From Streptomyces tendae (GTDB lineage Bacteria > Actinomycetota > Actinomycetes > Streptomycetales > Streptomycetaceae): DNA of 64,000 nt. The stretch is from contig NZ_BMUY01000009.1 in the NCBI RefSeq assembly GCF_014650435.1, positions 372,001 to 436,000 of the forward strand, given 5' to 3'. Shown piece after piece: positions 32,638 through 41,860 of this stretch. The position numbers and the translations under genes were made by a program. Positions within the stretch are counted from its first letter, which is position 1. Each line of letters starts with the position of its first letter. The notes beneath the pieces were generated by a model that searched no databases, had not been told where the DNA came from, and saw only the letters and a list, made by a program, of their open reading frames with translations.

Positions 32638-33333
32638 ATGGCAGAGCAGTTGACGGGACTGGCCGACGACCGTGCCCTCCTCGGGCGGACCAGCACCGCC
32701 GAGCGCGTCTCGGACATCCTCAGGAGTCGGATCGCCGAGGGCTACTTCCCGCCCGGGACGCGGTTGTCGGAGGACAGCATCGGCGGTGCCCTCGGCGTCT
32801 CCCGCAACACCCTGCGCGAGTCGTTCCGCCTGCTCACGCACGAACGCCTGCTCGTCCACGAGCTGAACCGGGGCGTCTTCGTCCGGGTCCTCACCGTCGA
32901 GGACGTCGAGGACATCTACCGCACCCGCTCCCTCGTCGAGTGCGCCGTCGTCCGCGGCCTCGGAGAGCCCCCGTACCCGCTCGACGGGCTCGCCGAGGCG
33001 GTCGAGGACGGGCGCCGGTCGGCCCGCGAAGGTGACTGGAAAGGCGTGGGTACCGCCAACATCCACTTCCACCGGGAGCTGGTCGCCCTCGCCGGCAGCG
33101 AACGCACCGACGAACTGATGCGCAGCGTCTTCGCCGAACTGCGCCTCGCCTTCCACGTCGTGGACGACCCGCGGCGCCTGCACGAGCCGTACATCGCCCG
33201 GAACGCGGAGATCCTCGCGACCCTGGAGAGCGGCGAGAGGGAGACGGCGGCGCGGCTGCTCGCGGTCTACCTGGAGAACTCGCTCGAGCGCGTCGTGGAG
33301 GTCTACCTGCGGCGGGTCGGGGACGAAGGGTAG
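32638..33333 (+). CDS. GntR family regulator, FCD (FadR) subfamily
   Basis: The 231-aa protein has the winged HTH at about 25-90 (PPGTRLSEDSIGGALGVSRNTLRESFRLL) and the all-helical FCD domain (YRTRSLVECAVVRGL, NIHFHRELVALAGSERTDELM, with metal-binding Asp/His pattern). It probably represses the divergent MFS-DUF1445-pxpABC operon through the palindrome at 32571-32589 and responds to a small carboxylate. No clear ribosome site precedes the ATG. Confidence 0.92.
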   Translation: MAEQLTGLADDRALLGRTSTAERVSDILRSRIAEGYFPPGTRLSEDSIGGALGVSRNTLRESFRLLTHERLLVHELNRGVFVRVLTVEDVEDIYRTRSLVECAVVRGLGEPPYPLDGLAEAVEDGRRSAREGDWKGVGTANIHFHRELVALAGSERTDELMRSVFAELRLAFHVVDDPRRLHEPYIARNAEILATLESGERETAARLLAVYLENSLERVVEVYLRRVGDEG

Positions 33334-33386
33334 TCCCGGGCGGCACGGCGGCCGGCCACCCTGCCCGCGGGGCCCATCTGCGCCGT

Positions 33387-33417
33387 TTGGGCCGATGTCA
33401 GACCGAGGACCTAGTCT
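33387..33417 (+). promoter_or_regulatory. Promoter of the SMC-like operon (leaderless)
   Basis: TTGGGC (33387-33392) and TAGTCT (33412-33417), spacer 19, lie seven bases before GTG 33425. No ribosome site is present, so translation probably begins at the 5' end of the mRNA. Confidence 0.45.
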
Positions 33418-33424
33418 GTGCACC

Positions 33425-34951
33425 GTGACTTCGCCTGCATCGACGGACAGCGTTCCGCCCCAGCTCAGCGCGGGGCCGCGCCCCGCCCCGGGCCCGGCCG
33501 CCGACGAGGGACTGGCGCGGCGGCTGCGCGCGCTCGCCTGCACGGCGCCGCTGCACGACCTCGACGCGCGCAAGGCCAACCTCGCCGGCGAGTACTCGGT
33601 GTACGGCATGGCGGAGGTCGCCCTGGCCGCCATCGACCTGGTCACGCTGAACATGGACTTCGACACGGGCGCCGACCACGACCAGATAGTGGCCAGGCTG
33701 ATCCCGCGCGTCGCCGCCCAGGCCCCGCGCCGCCCCGCCACCGAGCACGAGCGGGTGGCCCGCTGGGTCCTGGAGAACCTGATCAACGTCGGCAGCGTGG
33801 ACCGCGGCTTCCGCGCGGTGTACGGCACCTTCGGGCCCGACGGCACCTATGTCCGCCGCGACTACGACTTCAAGCTCCTTGAGGAGGTCCCCGGCCCCGG
33901 CGGCACGGTCTACCTGCGCACCACCGACGAGGCGGTCAACGTCCTCGTCGGCGCCCTGGACACCGACGTCACCAGCGCCCAGATCGCCGCCGAGGTCAAG
34001 CTCGAGGTGCTGATCAGCCGGGGCCGCCTCGCCGACGCCCAGCTCGCCGCCGAACAGGCCAGGTACCGGACCGTCCAGTACTCGGAGACCCTGCGCCGCG
34101 CCCTGGACGCCACCCGGCGCAACGTGCGCGCGGTGGACTGGCTCAGCGCCGTCCCCGACATGATCGCCGAGGCCCTGGACCACGTCGCCGACCGCTACCG
34201 GCACGAGAACGCGATCCTCACCAACATCCGCAAGGCCCGCGACGAGACCGAGGACGCCGAGCACAAGCGCCGCGCCGCCGAGCTGGTCGACATCGTCAAG
34301 GACTGCATCCGCCGCCACACCCAGCTCCAGTCCCGCCTCCTGGAGGCCGGGCCGCTCTTCCGCGCCGAGCAGGACCGGCAGGCCTTCGCCACCCCGCTGA
34401 CCACCTCGGGACTCGACCTGTACGGCCACCTCGTCGCCCCCGTGCTGCCGTTGCCGGTGGAGCGGGCGCTCCGCGTCACCGACGCCTTCTTCGCCCGGGG
34501 CACCGGGCTGCGCACGCCCCTGGCCGTCCGGGTCGGCGACCTCGTCGACATACTCCTCACCCCGCCGGTGGAGCGGGAGCACCTGGGCGCCGAGATGCCG
34601 GAGCCCGACCTGATCGCCACCCCGGACGACAGCCGCTTCAGCGAGGAGCAGCTCGCCGCGGCCATGGAGTTGCTCGACCTGCCGCACGACGCCCCGCGCC
34701 GGCTGTCCGGGCTGCTGGCCGACGCCCGTGACCGCGACCGCGAGCTGCCGTACCTCGTCGCGCTGCTCGCCGTCCACGCCGCCAGCCCGCCGGTCGGCAC
34801 GGCCTACCGCCAGGGGGAGCCGAAGCTGCTGTTCGCCGTCGACGACGGCACCGAGCTGGACGACCCCGAGTTCGGCGGCGCCGACCTCATCGTCGGCACG
34901 GCGCTGCTGGACGCCGCGGGAATGGCGGCGGACCGCACGGAGGCGGCATGA
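33425..34951 (+). CDS. Putative kleisin-like subunit of an SMC-type complex
   Basis: The 508-aa protein has a Pro-rich start (to about 30), a mixed domain with EYSVYGMAEVALAAIDLVTL and a winged-helix-like stretch (about 90-150), a long charged helical middle (about 165-310, with RKARDETEDAEHKRRAAELVD) and a C-terminal domain from about 340 with EEQLAAAMELLDLP. I do not recognise a named domain. It is first in an operon with a smaller subunit and a giant SMC-like ATPase, the position and size of MukF/MksF/JetA kleisins. The kleisin role is inference from order, size and helix layout. GTG 33425 was chosen because of the promoter spacing. Confidence 0.7.
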   Translation: MTSPASTDSVPPQLSAGPRPAPGPAADEGLARRLRALACTAPLHDLDARKANLAGEYSVYGMAEVALAAIDLVTLNMDFDTGADHDQIVARLIPRVAAQAPRRPATEHERVARWVLENLINVGSVDRGFRAVYGTFGPDGTYVRRDYDFKLLEEVPGPGGTVYLRTTDEAVNVLVGALDTDVTSAQIAAEVKLEVLISRGRLADAQLAAEQARYRTVQYSETLRRALDATRRNVRAVDWLSAVPDMIAEALDHVADRYRHENAILTNIRKARDETEDAEHKRRAAELVDIVKDCIRRHTQLQSRLLEAGPLFRAEQDRQAFATPLTTSGLDLYGHLVAPVLPLPVERALRVTDAFFARGTGLRTPLAVRVGDLVDILLTPPVEREHLGAEMPEPDLIATPDDSRFSEEQLAAAMELLDLPHDAPRRLSGLLADARDRDRELPYLVALLAVHAASPPVGTAYRQGEPKLLFAVDDGTELDDPEFGGADLIVGTALLDAAGMAADRTEAA

Positions 34952-35055
34952 CCGGACGGCACCGCTTCCGCGACCGCCTCCCCCGCCACCTCGGCCACCG
35001 CATCGGCCACCACCCCACCCCCGAGCCACAGCACAGCGAGGAGTACCGACCGTGA
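34948..35055 (+). CDS. 35-aa ORF bridging the two SMC accessory genes
   Basis: ATG 34948 overlaps the previous stop as ATGA, and its own TGA (35053-35055) overlaps the next start GTG 35052 as GTGA. The product is Arg/His/Pro-rich (RHRFRDRLPRHLGHRIGHH). Either it is a real microprotein, or its translation simply carries ribosomes from one subunit gene to the next. The downstream gene also has its own GAGGAG site at 35038-35043. Confidence 0.45.
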   Translation: MTGRHRFRDRLPRHLGHRIGHHPTPEPQHSEEYRP

Positions 35056-35933
35056 CCGAGCACGTCGACCGGAGCGAGCCGGAGGCGGGTGCCGCGCCGA
35101 CCACCGCGGCCGTCACGCCCGCCGACGCCGCCGACGCGGCGCGGCTCGTCGCCTTCGGTCTCCAGCCCAAGCTGCTGCCCGCCCGCGACCAGGAGTACGC
35201 CGACCTGCTGCGCCGCTACCGCGAGGACCCGCCCTTCGCCCGGCTCGCCGACGCCGTGGCGGCCGGACTCGGGCTGGTCGTCCTGGAGGTGTCCCCGCGC
35301 GCGGGCATGGCGGTGACCGCCGCCGAGGACTCGGTGTTCGCCGTCCGCATGGGCGACTACGCGCGTCGTGCCGCCACCGACTCCGGCGACCGCTTCCTGC
35401 ACGGCCTCGCCCACCTCGCCGTGGCCGCCATGGCCTACCCGCGCCCCGAGGACCTGGCCGACGACGGCTACATCGGCCGCGTCACGGTCAACGGCGTGGA
35501 CGCGTTCGTCCGCCAGGCATGCCGCAGACTCGAGGAGCGGGCCGAGGAGCAGGGCGAGAACACCGACCCGGCCACCGACGCCCCGGGCCTGGAGGCCGCC
35601 TGGCGGATCTGGGTCAGGCGCAGCGCGACCGGCGCCACCAAGGACGCGCGCAGACTCCCCGGCTCCACCACCGGCATCGTCGGCAAGGCGGCCGCCTTCC
35701 TCACCGAGTCCGGCTTCCTCCAGCGCACCGGCGACGACCACGGCGGCACCTACCGCACGACGGCCCGCTACCAACTGCAGGTGCGCGACATGGCGGGCAG
35801 CGCCGCCCTGACGGAACTGCTCGACCTGGGCGTCGTCCCGGTCACCGACGGCACCGCGACGCTGCTGCCCGCCGAGGAGACCGACGATCTGGAGCTGGTC
35901 GCCGACGCCGGCCTGCCCTTCCACTCCTCCTGA
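35052..35933 (+). CDS. Putative KITE/MukE-like subunit of an SMC-type complex
   Basis: The 293-aa protein is mostly helical. Residues about 55-120 (FARLADAVAAGLGLVVLEVS, FAVRMGDYARRA) and 195-250 (STTGIVGKAAAFLTESGFLQRTGDDHGGTYRTTARYQLQVRD) look like winged-helix modules: helix, helix, two short strands. Dimeric winged-helix proteins (MukE, ScpB, JetB) bind kleisins in SMC complexes, and this gene has that place in the operon, between the 508-aa protein and the ATPase. The assignment is inference; the family is not one I can name. GTG 35052 has GAGGAG upstream. Confidence 0.7.
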   Translation: MTEHVDRSEPEAGAAPTTAAVTPADAADAARLVAFGLQPKLLPARDQEYADLLRRYREDPPFARLADAVAAGLGLVVLEVSPRAGMAVTAAEDSVFAVRMGDYARRAATDSGDRFLHGLAHLAVAAMAYPRPEDLADDGYIGRVTVNGVDAFVRQACRRLEERAEEQGENTDPATDAPGLEAAWRIWVRRSATGATKDARRLPGSTTGIVGKAAAFLTESGFLQRTGDDHGGTYRTTARYQLQVRDMAGSAALTELLDLGVVPVTDGTATLLPAEETDDLELVADAGLPFHSS

Positions 35934-36038
35934 CCCACGTCCGTCCGCACCACCGCACGCGTCCGCACAACCACACCCGCCCGAACCACCGCACCCGCCC
36001 GACCGTCCCCGACGTCCGAAGACTGACGAGAGTCCGCC

Positions 36039-39000
36039 ATGTACGAGCTGTCCCGGGTCCGCCTCTACTCCATCGGACCCGCCGGTGCGCGCTACGCCGA
36101 CACCGTGCTTGACCTGCGCGGCGTGGGCGAGCCCGTGCCCGACCCCGCGCCGACGCAGGCGGAGTTCTTCGAGGAGGAGCCCGTAGGCCCGCCGCGCCGG
36201 CCCGCGCCCGCGGGCGTGCTCTTCCTGGAGAACGGCGGCGGCAAGTCCGTGCTCCTCAAGCTGATCTTCTCGGTGATGCTGCCGGGCCACCGCAACACCC
36301 TGGGCGGTGCCAGCTCCGGAGTGCTGCGCAAGTTCCTGCTCGCCGACGACTGCGGTCACGTGGCGCTGGAGTGGCAGCACGTGCAGAGCGGCGAGTGCGT
36401 CGTCGTCGGCAAGGTCAGCGAGTGGCGCGGGCGGCAGATCTCGGGCGACCCGCGGAAGTTCGCCGAGGCCTGGTACTCCTTCCGGCCCGGCCCGGGACTG
36501 ACCCTGGACAACCTGCCGGTCGCCGAGGCCACCGCGGTCCGCCCGCCCGTCGAGGGCGCCTCCGGCGCGCAGGGCAGGCGGCGCACCATGAAGGGCTTCC
36601 GGGACGCGCTCACCGAGGCCGGCAAGGCATACCCGCACCTCGAGGTGCACTGGGAGGAGATCCACGACCGCTGGAACGAGCACCTCGGCGACCTCGGTCT
36701 CGACCCCGAACTCTTCCGCTACCAGCGCGAGATGAACGCGGACGAGGGCGAGGCCGCCGGCCTCTTCGCGGTCAAGAAGGACTCCGACTTCACCGACCTG
36801 CTGCTGCGGGCCGTCACCGACACCCGCGACACCGACGGCCTCGCCGACCTGGTCGGCGGCTTCGGCAACAAGCTGGGCCGACGCGCCGAGCTGATCGCCG
36901 AACGGGACTTCACCGCCGGATCCGTCGACCTTCTGGGCCGGATCGTCGAGGCCGCCGAGGCGCGCACCCGCGCGCGTGACATCCACACCGCCGCCGAACG
37001 CCGCACCAGGAACCTGGCCCGGCGCCTCACCGCGCGCGGCGCCCAGGAGCGGGTGCGGGCCTCGGATCTCGCCCAGCGGGTCACGGCCGCCGCGTACGCC
37101 GTCACGCACGCCGAGTCCGCCCGGGACCGCAGCGCCCTCATCGCCGCCGAACTCGCCTTCCGGCACGCCTCACTGGCCCTCGCCGGTGCCGAGAAGTCCG
37201 CCGCCGCGCAGAAGCGCGAACTGGCCGAGGCCCGCACCCTGCACTCCGCCTGGCAGGCCGCCGAGGCCGTCCTGCGCCACCGCGCCGCCGCCGATCGCGT
37301 CGCCCGCGTGTCCGCCGCCATCCGGGAGGCCGAACGGGACGCGGCCCCCGCCCTCGCCGCCCGTACCGAAGCCGCCGTCGACCTCGTCCGCGCCCTGCAC
37401 GCGGCGGCCGCGAAGGCCGAGGACCACGCCAACGAGGAGGAGGAGCGGTCCGCCGCCCTCCAGGACGTCAGCGACGCCGCCCACCGGGACTCCACCACCG
37501 CCGCCACCGAGGCGCAGCGCGCCCGCAGCGAGGCCGGACACCTGCGCCAGCGCCTCACCGAGGTCGAGCAGGAGACCGCCGAGGCCGTCCGCGCCGGCTG
37601 GCTGGACGACAGCACGCCCGACGCCGACCCGGCCCGCGCCGCCCTCGCCGCCAGCGACGCGGAGAAGACCACCGTCGCCGCCTGGGACACCGCCCGCGAG
37701 ACGGCCCGCCGGGCCACCGAGCACGCCCGCGAAGCGGCCGCCGCCGAAAGCCGCGCCGAACTGACCGCGGCCCGCGCGGCGGACGCGGCGACCGCGGCCG
37801 AGCGCGCCCACCTGGGCGAGCGGCGCACCGCCGAGGCACTGGCCGCGGAGGAACGGCTCGCCGAGCTGCTCGGCCTGGCCACCGGAACCCGACCGGGCAT
37901 CCCCCAGCCCCGCCGGAACGCCGACCGCGACGACCCGGCCGCCGCTCCCACCGAACCGGACGGCGCGCTGACCCCGGAGGAACTCGACCGCTTCGCCGAC
38001 GAGTTGCGCGAACTGCTCGACGGTACCGTCACCTCCGCCGAACGCCAGCTGTTCGAGCTGCGCACCGCCGCGGCCGACGACTCCCGCATCCTCGGCGCGC
38101 TCGGCGACGGCGGACTGCTGCCGCCGGGACCGGACGTGCTGGCCACCGTCGAGTTCCTCGGCGAACACGGCATCCCCGCCCTGCCCGGCTGGCGCTACCT
38201 CGCCCAGGCCGTCGACCCCGCCGACCACGCCCGGGTGCTGGCCGCCCGCCCCGAGCTGGTCGACGGCGTGATCATCACCGACCCCGACGCGCACACCCGT
38301 GCCCGCGAGGTCCTCGGCGACGCGGCCCTGCTGCCGCGCTCCGCCGTCGCCGTCGGCACGGCCGCCGCGCTGCTCGCCCCGACCCCGGCCCCCGAGTCCG
38401 GCACCGGGGGCGTCTTCCTCGTACCGCCGAACCCGGCCATGCACGACGAGCAGGCCGCCGACGAGGAGCGGCACGCGCTGCGCGCCCGGGCGGGGGAGCG
38501 GGACGAGGAGATCCGCACCCTCGCCGCCCGCCTCGGCAAGGACCGCGAGCTGGCGGCCAGGCTCGCCTCCTGGCGCGCCGGCTGCCCCTCCGGACGCCTC
38601 GCGGAGCTGGCCCGCACCGCAGAGGAGGCCCGCGCCTTCGCCGAGGAGACCGAGGCCGAACTGACCGAGGCCCGCACCGTACGGGCCGAGGCCGACGAGA
38701 GTGCCGCCGAGGCCGTCCACCTGCGAGACGAGCGCCAGGAGGCCGCGCAGAAGGCCCGCCGCGCCGCCGACGCCCTCGCCGGACTCGCCTTCCGGCTGCG
38801 CGAACGCGCGGGCTGGCAGGTCAGACTCCGTGAACTGGCCGACGAGGGCGCCGAGTCCGAGGCCCGCGCCCAGGCATGCCTGGAGCGGGCCCGCGCCGCC
38901 GACGAGGACCGGCGTGCCGCCCAGCGCGCCGCCGACGACGCCCGCCGCACCGCGCGGGCACTGCGCGCCGAGCGCTCCGAGATCGCCGGCGCCCCCGACG

Positions 39001-40733
39001 ACGTACCGGAAGCGGCTCCCGGGGACGGTGCCGGGGCGCCCAGGGCGAAGGCGTCCCTGCCCGACCTGCGCGAGGCATACCGCGCCGCCTCCCAGGTGTA
39101 CGAGAAGGTCGGCGTCGGCGCCGACCTGCGCGCCGAACAGGCCCGCGCGGAGAGCGACGAGAGCGCGGCCCGCGCGGATCTCGACCGGCTCAGCAACAAG
39201 GTCCGCACCCGCGCCGGGCAGCTCCTGGAGTCGCCCGACGGCTCCGACGGCCCCTCCCGGCAGGCCGCCGCCGCCCGCGCCGAGGAGCTGGTGCAGCTCC
39301 TGGAGACCCGCATGTCCAGCGCGAGCGAGCAGCTCGGCCGGCTGCGCGGCGAGGCCGAGCGGCACGCGCCCGAGGACGGCGACACCCACACCGACCTCCC
39401 CGAGGAGCTGCTCCCGCGCGACACCGAGCACGCCCAGACCCTGCTGCGCACGGCGACCGCCGAACTGTCCGCCCGTACCGAGGCGTTGGCCCAGGCCCGC
39501 GACGCCCACGCCGAACTGCTCGACGCGCACCGCGCCGCCGAGGACGCGGCCGGCGGCTTCGACGAGATCGCCGCCATGCTCCGCGACCTGCTGCGCGAGC
39601 ACGCCGTCGAGGAGGAGCAGGAGGAGCCCGAGCCCTACGCCGGCGACCTGGAGGAGGCCCGACGGTCCGCCGCCGAGACCCGCCGCTCACTGCGCGGCTG
39701 CGCCGCCGACCTGTCCGCCGCCGAGGCCGCCGTGCGCGAGGCGAGCGACGTCCTCGTCCGGCACGCCAACTCGACGCGTTACGAGCAGGTCCGCACCCCC
39801 GCCCGCCAGCAGATCCGCGAACTGCCCGCCGCCGCGCTGCCCGAACACGCCGCCAAGTGGGCCGACGCCTTCGCACCCCGGCTCCGCGTCCTCACCGACG
39901 AGCTGGCCCAGCTGGAGCGCAACCGCGACTCGATCGTGGACCGGCTGCGCGGCCTGGTCGAGTCCGCCCTTGCCACCCTCCGCTCCGCCCAGCGGCTGTC
40001 CCGGCTGCCGGAGGGCCTGGGCGAGTGGTCCGGGCAGGAGTTCCTGCGCATCCGCTTCGAGGAACCCGACCAGGCCACCCTCACCGAGCGGCTCGGCGAG
40101 GTCGTCGACGAGGCCACCCGCGCGGCCGTGAAGAAGAACTCCGACCTGCGCCGCGACGGCATGTCCCTGCTGCTGCGCGGCGTGGCCGCCGCCCTGCAGC
40201 CCAAGGGCGTCGCCGTCGAGATCCTCAAGCCCGACGCCGTACTGCGCGCCGAGCGTGTCCCCGTCGGCCAGATGGGCGACGTCTTCTCCGGCGGCCAGCT
40301 GCTCACCGCCGCCATCGCCCTGTACTGCACGATGGCCGCGCTGCGCAGCAACGACCGGGGCCGCGACCGGCACCGCCACGCCGGCACCCTGTTCCTGGAC
40401 AACCCCATCGGCCGCGCCAACGCGACCTACCTGCTGGAGCTCCAGCGGGCCGTCTCCGACGCGCTCGGCGTCCAGCTCCTGTACACCACCGGCCTGTTCG
40501 ACACGACCGCGCTGGCCGAGTTCCCGCTGGTCATCCGGCTGCGCAACGACGCCGACCTCCGGGCGGGCCTGAAGTACATCAGCGTGGAGGAGCACCTCAG
40601 GCCGGGCCTGCCCCAGCCGACGCCGGCCACCGAGGGCGAGGGCGAGGCGGTGCACAGCGAGATCACGGCCACCCGCATGTACAAGCGCCCCGCCCAGTCA
40701 CCGGCCCAGGGCCTGTCCGCCGGACAGGCTTAG
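36039..40733 (+). CDS. Giant SMC/MukB-like coiled-coil ATPase (1564 aa)
   Basis: The N-terminal head half has Walker A LENGGGKSVLLK (about 63-74). Charged Ala/Glu/Arg-rich coiled coils follow at about 290-690 and 810-1380, with a globular hinge-like insertion at about 700-805 (GWRYLAQAVDPADHARVL, DGVIITDPDAHTRAREVLG). The C-terminal half carries the ABC signature VFSGGQLLTAA (about 1415-1425) and a Walker B TLFLDNPIG with Asp1454-Asn1455, where other SMC ATPases have Asp-Glu. This is the split-head architecture of SMC/MukB/JetC proteins. It differs from the TIGR02680 N-terminus as I remember it. It ends 4 bases into the convergent Rieske gene; no JetD-type gene follows. Probable DNA loop-extruding or entrapping ATPase. 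Confidence 0.85.
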   Translation: MYELSRVRLYSIGPAGARYADTVLDLRGVGEPVPDPAPTQAEFFEEEPVGPPRRPAPAGVLFLENGGGKSVLLKLIFSVMLPGHRNTLGGASSGVLRKFLLADDCGHVALEWQHVQSGECVVVGKVSEWRGRQISGDPRKFAEAWYSFRPGPGLTLDNLPVAEATAVRPPVEGASGAQGRRRTMKGFRDALTEAGKAYPHLEVHWEEIHDRWNEHLGDLGLDPELFRYQREMNADEGEAAGLFAVKKDSDFTDLLLRAVTDTRDTDGLADLVGGFGNKLGRRAELIAERDFTAGSVDLLGRIVEAAEARTRARDIHTAAERRTRNLARRLTARGAQERVRASDLAQRVTAAAYAVTHAESARDRSALIAAELAFRHASLALAGAEKSAAAQKRELAEARTLHSAWQAAEAVLRHRAAADRVARVSAAIREAERDAAPALAARTEAAVDLVRALHAAAAKAEDHANEEEERSAALQDVSDAAHRDSTTAATEAQRARSEAGHLRQRLTEVEQETAEAVRAGWLDDSTPDADPARAALAASDAEKTTVAAWDTARETARRATEHAREAAAAESRAELTAARAADAATAAERAHLGERRTAEALAAEERLAELLGLATGTRPGIPQPRRNADRDDPAAAPTEPDGALTPEELDRFADELRELLDGTVTSAERQLFELRTAAADDSRILGALGDGGLLPPGPDVLATVEFLGEHGIPALPGWRYLAQAVDPADHARVLAARPELVDGVIITDPDAHTRAREVLGDAALLPRSAVAVGTAAALLAPTPAPESGTGGVFLVPPNPAMHDEQAADEERHALRARAGERDEEIRTLAARLGKDRELAARLASWRAGCPSGRLAELARTAEEARAFAEETEAELTEARTVRAEADESAAEAVHLRDERQEAAQKARRAADALAGLAFRLRERAGWQVRLRELADEGAESEARAQACLERARAADEDRRAAQRAADDARRTARALRAERSEIAGAPDDVPEAAPGDGAGAPRAKASLPDLREAYRAASQVYEKVGVGADLRAEQARAESDESAARADLDRLSNKVRTRAGQLLESPDGSDGPSRQAAAARAEELVQLLETRMSSASEQLGRLRGEAERHAPEDGDTHTDLPEELLPRDTEHAQTLLRTATAELSARTEALAQARDAHAELLDAHRAAEDAAGGFDEIAAMLRDLLREHAVEEEQEEPEPYAGDLEEARRSAAETRRSLRGCAADLSAAEAAVREASDVLVRHANSTRYEQVRTPARQQIRELPAAALPEHAAKWADAFAPRLRVLTDELAQLERNRDSIVDRLRGLVESALATLRSAQRLSRLPEGLGEWSGQEFLRIRFEEPDQATLTERLGEVVDEATRAAVKKNSDLRRDGMSLLLRGVAAALQPKGVAVEILKPDAVLRAERVPVGQMGDVFSGGQLLTAAIALYCTMAALRSNDRGRDRHRHAGTLFLDNPIGRANATYLLELQRAVSDALGVQLLYTTGLFDTTALAEFPLVIRLRNDADLRAGLKYISVEEHLRPGLPQPTPATEGEGEAVHSEITATRMYKRPAQSPAQGLSAGQA

Positions 40734-41860
40734 GCCGGCTCCTCGCCGAGCCGGTCGAGCAGCCACGCGTGGAAGTTCCCGATGTGGTGCTCGGTCGGCA
40801 CCAGCACCCCGCCCGCCCGGTAGGCCCGGGACGCCATGGCCGGCTGGGTCCGCTCGCAGGCCGCGAAGTCCTGGGTGTTGACCCGGTGGAACAGCTCCAC
40901 CGACTTCGACAGGTCCGCCCCGGACGCCACGACCTCGGGCGCGTACAGCCAGTCGCACTCGACCAGCGTGCGGTCCTCGGCCAGCGGGAACATGCGGTGC
41001 AGGATCACGTGGTCCGGCACCAGGTTCACGAAGACGGTCGGCCGCACGGTGACCGCGTAGTAGCGGCGGTCCTGGTCCTGCGACACCTCGGGCAGCCTGT
41101 CGAAGCCCTCGCTGCCGTCGACCGTGAAGCCCTTCACCCCCGAGCCGAACTCGGCCCCGTGCCCCACGTAGTACTGCGCCGCGTAGCCCTCGGCGAACTC
41201 GGGCAGTACGTCGGTGAGTTCGGGGTGGATGGTGGCGCAGTGGTAGCACTCCATGAAGTTCTCGACGATCAGCTTCCAGTTGGCCCGCACGTCGTAGCTC
41301 ACGCGCCTGCCCAGCGCCAGCCGCTGGGTCCCGTACCGCTCGATGGCGGCCGGATCGCCGAGCCGTTCGACGGCGGCGCCGTGCACCGTCTCCTCGAAGG
41401 AGGGCGGCTCGTCGGCCAGGCACACCCAGGCGTAGCCGAGCCACTCGCGCAGGGCGACCTCGACCAGGCCGTACGCGGACCGGTCGACATCGGTCATCTT
41501 CGTCAGATTGGGCGCGGCGACCAGCCTGCCGTCCAGGTCGTACGTCCACGCGTGGTACGGACACTGGAGGGTGCGGCGCACCTCGCCGGACTCCTCCAGG
41601 CACAGCCGGGCGCCGCGGTGCCGGCAGATGTTGAGGAAGGCGCGCAGGTCGCCGCTGCGGGTCCGGGTGACGATCACGTTCTCGCGGCCGATCTGCACGG
41701 TGCGGAAGGCGCCGGGCCGTTCGAGGTCGGCGCCGCGCACGGCGCAGCACCACATCGCCTCGAAGACGTGCCGCTGCTCCCGGCGGAAGACCTCCGGGTC
41801 GGTGTAGTAGCGGCCGGGCAGCGTCGGGACGAGGCTGGGGGACAGGGGCGTCGTCGTCAC
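40730..41860 (-). CDS. Rieske oxygenase alpha subunit, betaine N-demethylase type
   Basis: The 376-aa protein has a Rieske [2Fe-2S] site (CRHRGARL ... CPYHAWTY, about 82-105) and a mononuclear iron domain with NWKLIVENFMECYHCATIHPE. The ENFMECYHC motif is the variant found in quaternary-ammonium demethylases (GbcA, Stc2, CntA), in which a Glu bridges the two iron centres. It probably removes one methyl from glycine betaine or a similar compound as formaldehyde. GTG 41860 overlaps the SoxA-like stop as GTGA and has GAGGAG upstream. Ferredoxin and reductase partners are at 47901 and 48221. Confidence 0.9.
   Translation of the reverse strand: MTTTPLSPSLVPTLPGRYYTDPEVFRREQRHVFEAMWCCAVRGADLERPGAFRTVQIGRENVIVTRTRSGDLRAFLNICRHRGARLCLEESGEVRRTLQCPYHAWTYDLDGRLVAAPNLTKMTDVDRSAYGLVEVALREWLGYAWVCLADEPPSFEETVHGAAVERLGDPAAIERYGTQRLALGRRVSYDVRANWKLIVENFMECYHCATIHPELTDVLPEFAEGYAAQYYVGHGAEFGSGVKGFTVDGSEGFDRLPEVSQDQDRRYYAVTVRPTVFVNLVPDHVILHRMFPLAEDRTLVECDWLYAPEVVASGADLSKSVELFHRVNTQDFAACERTQPAMASRAYRAGGVLVPTEHHIGNFHAWLLDRLGEEPA

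Noticed and set aside
40734..41860. Search for a JetD-type nuclease after the SMC-like gene
   Set aside because: The region holds the convergent Rieske oxygenase; no toprim or nuclease gene was found anywhere in the window next to this operon.
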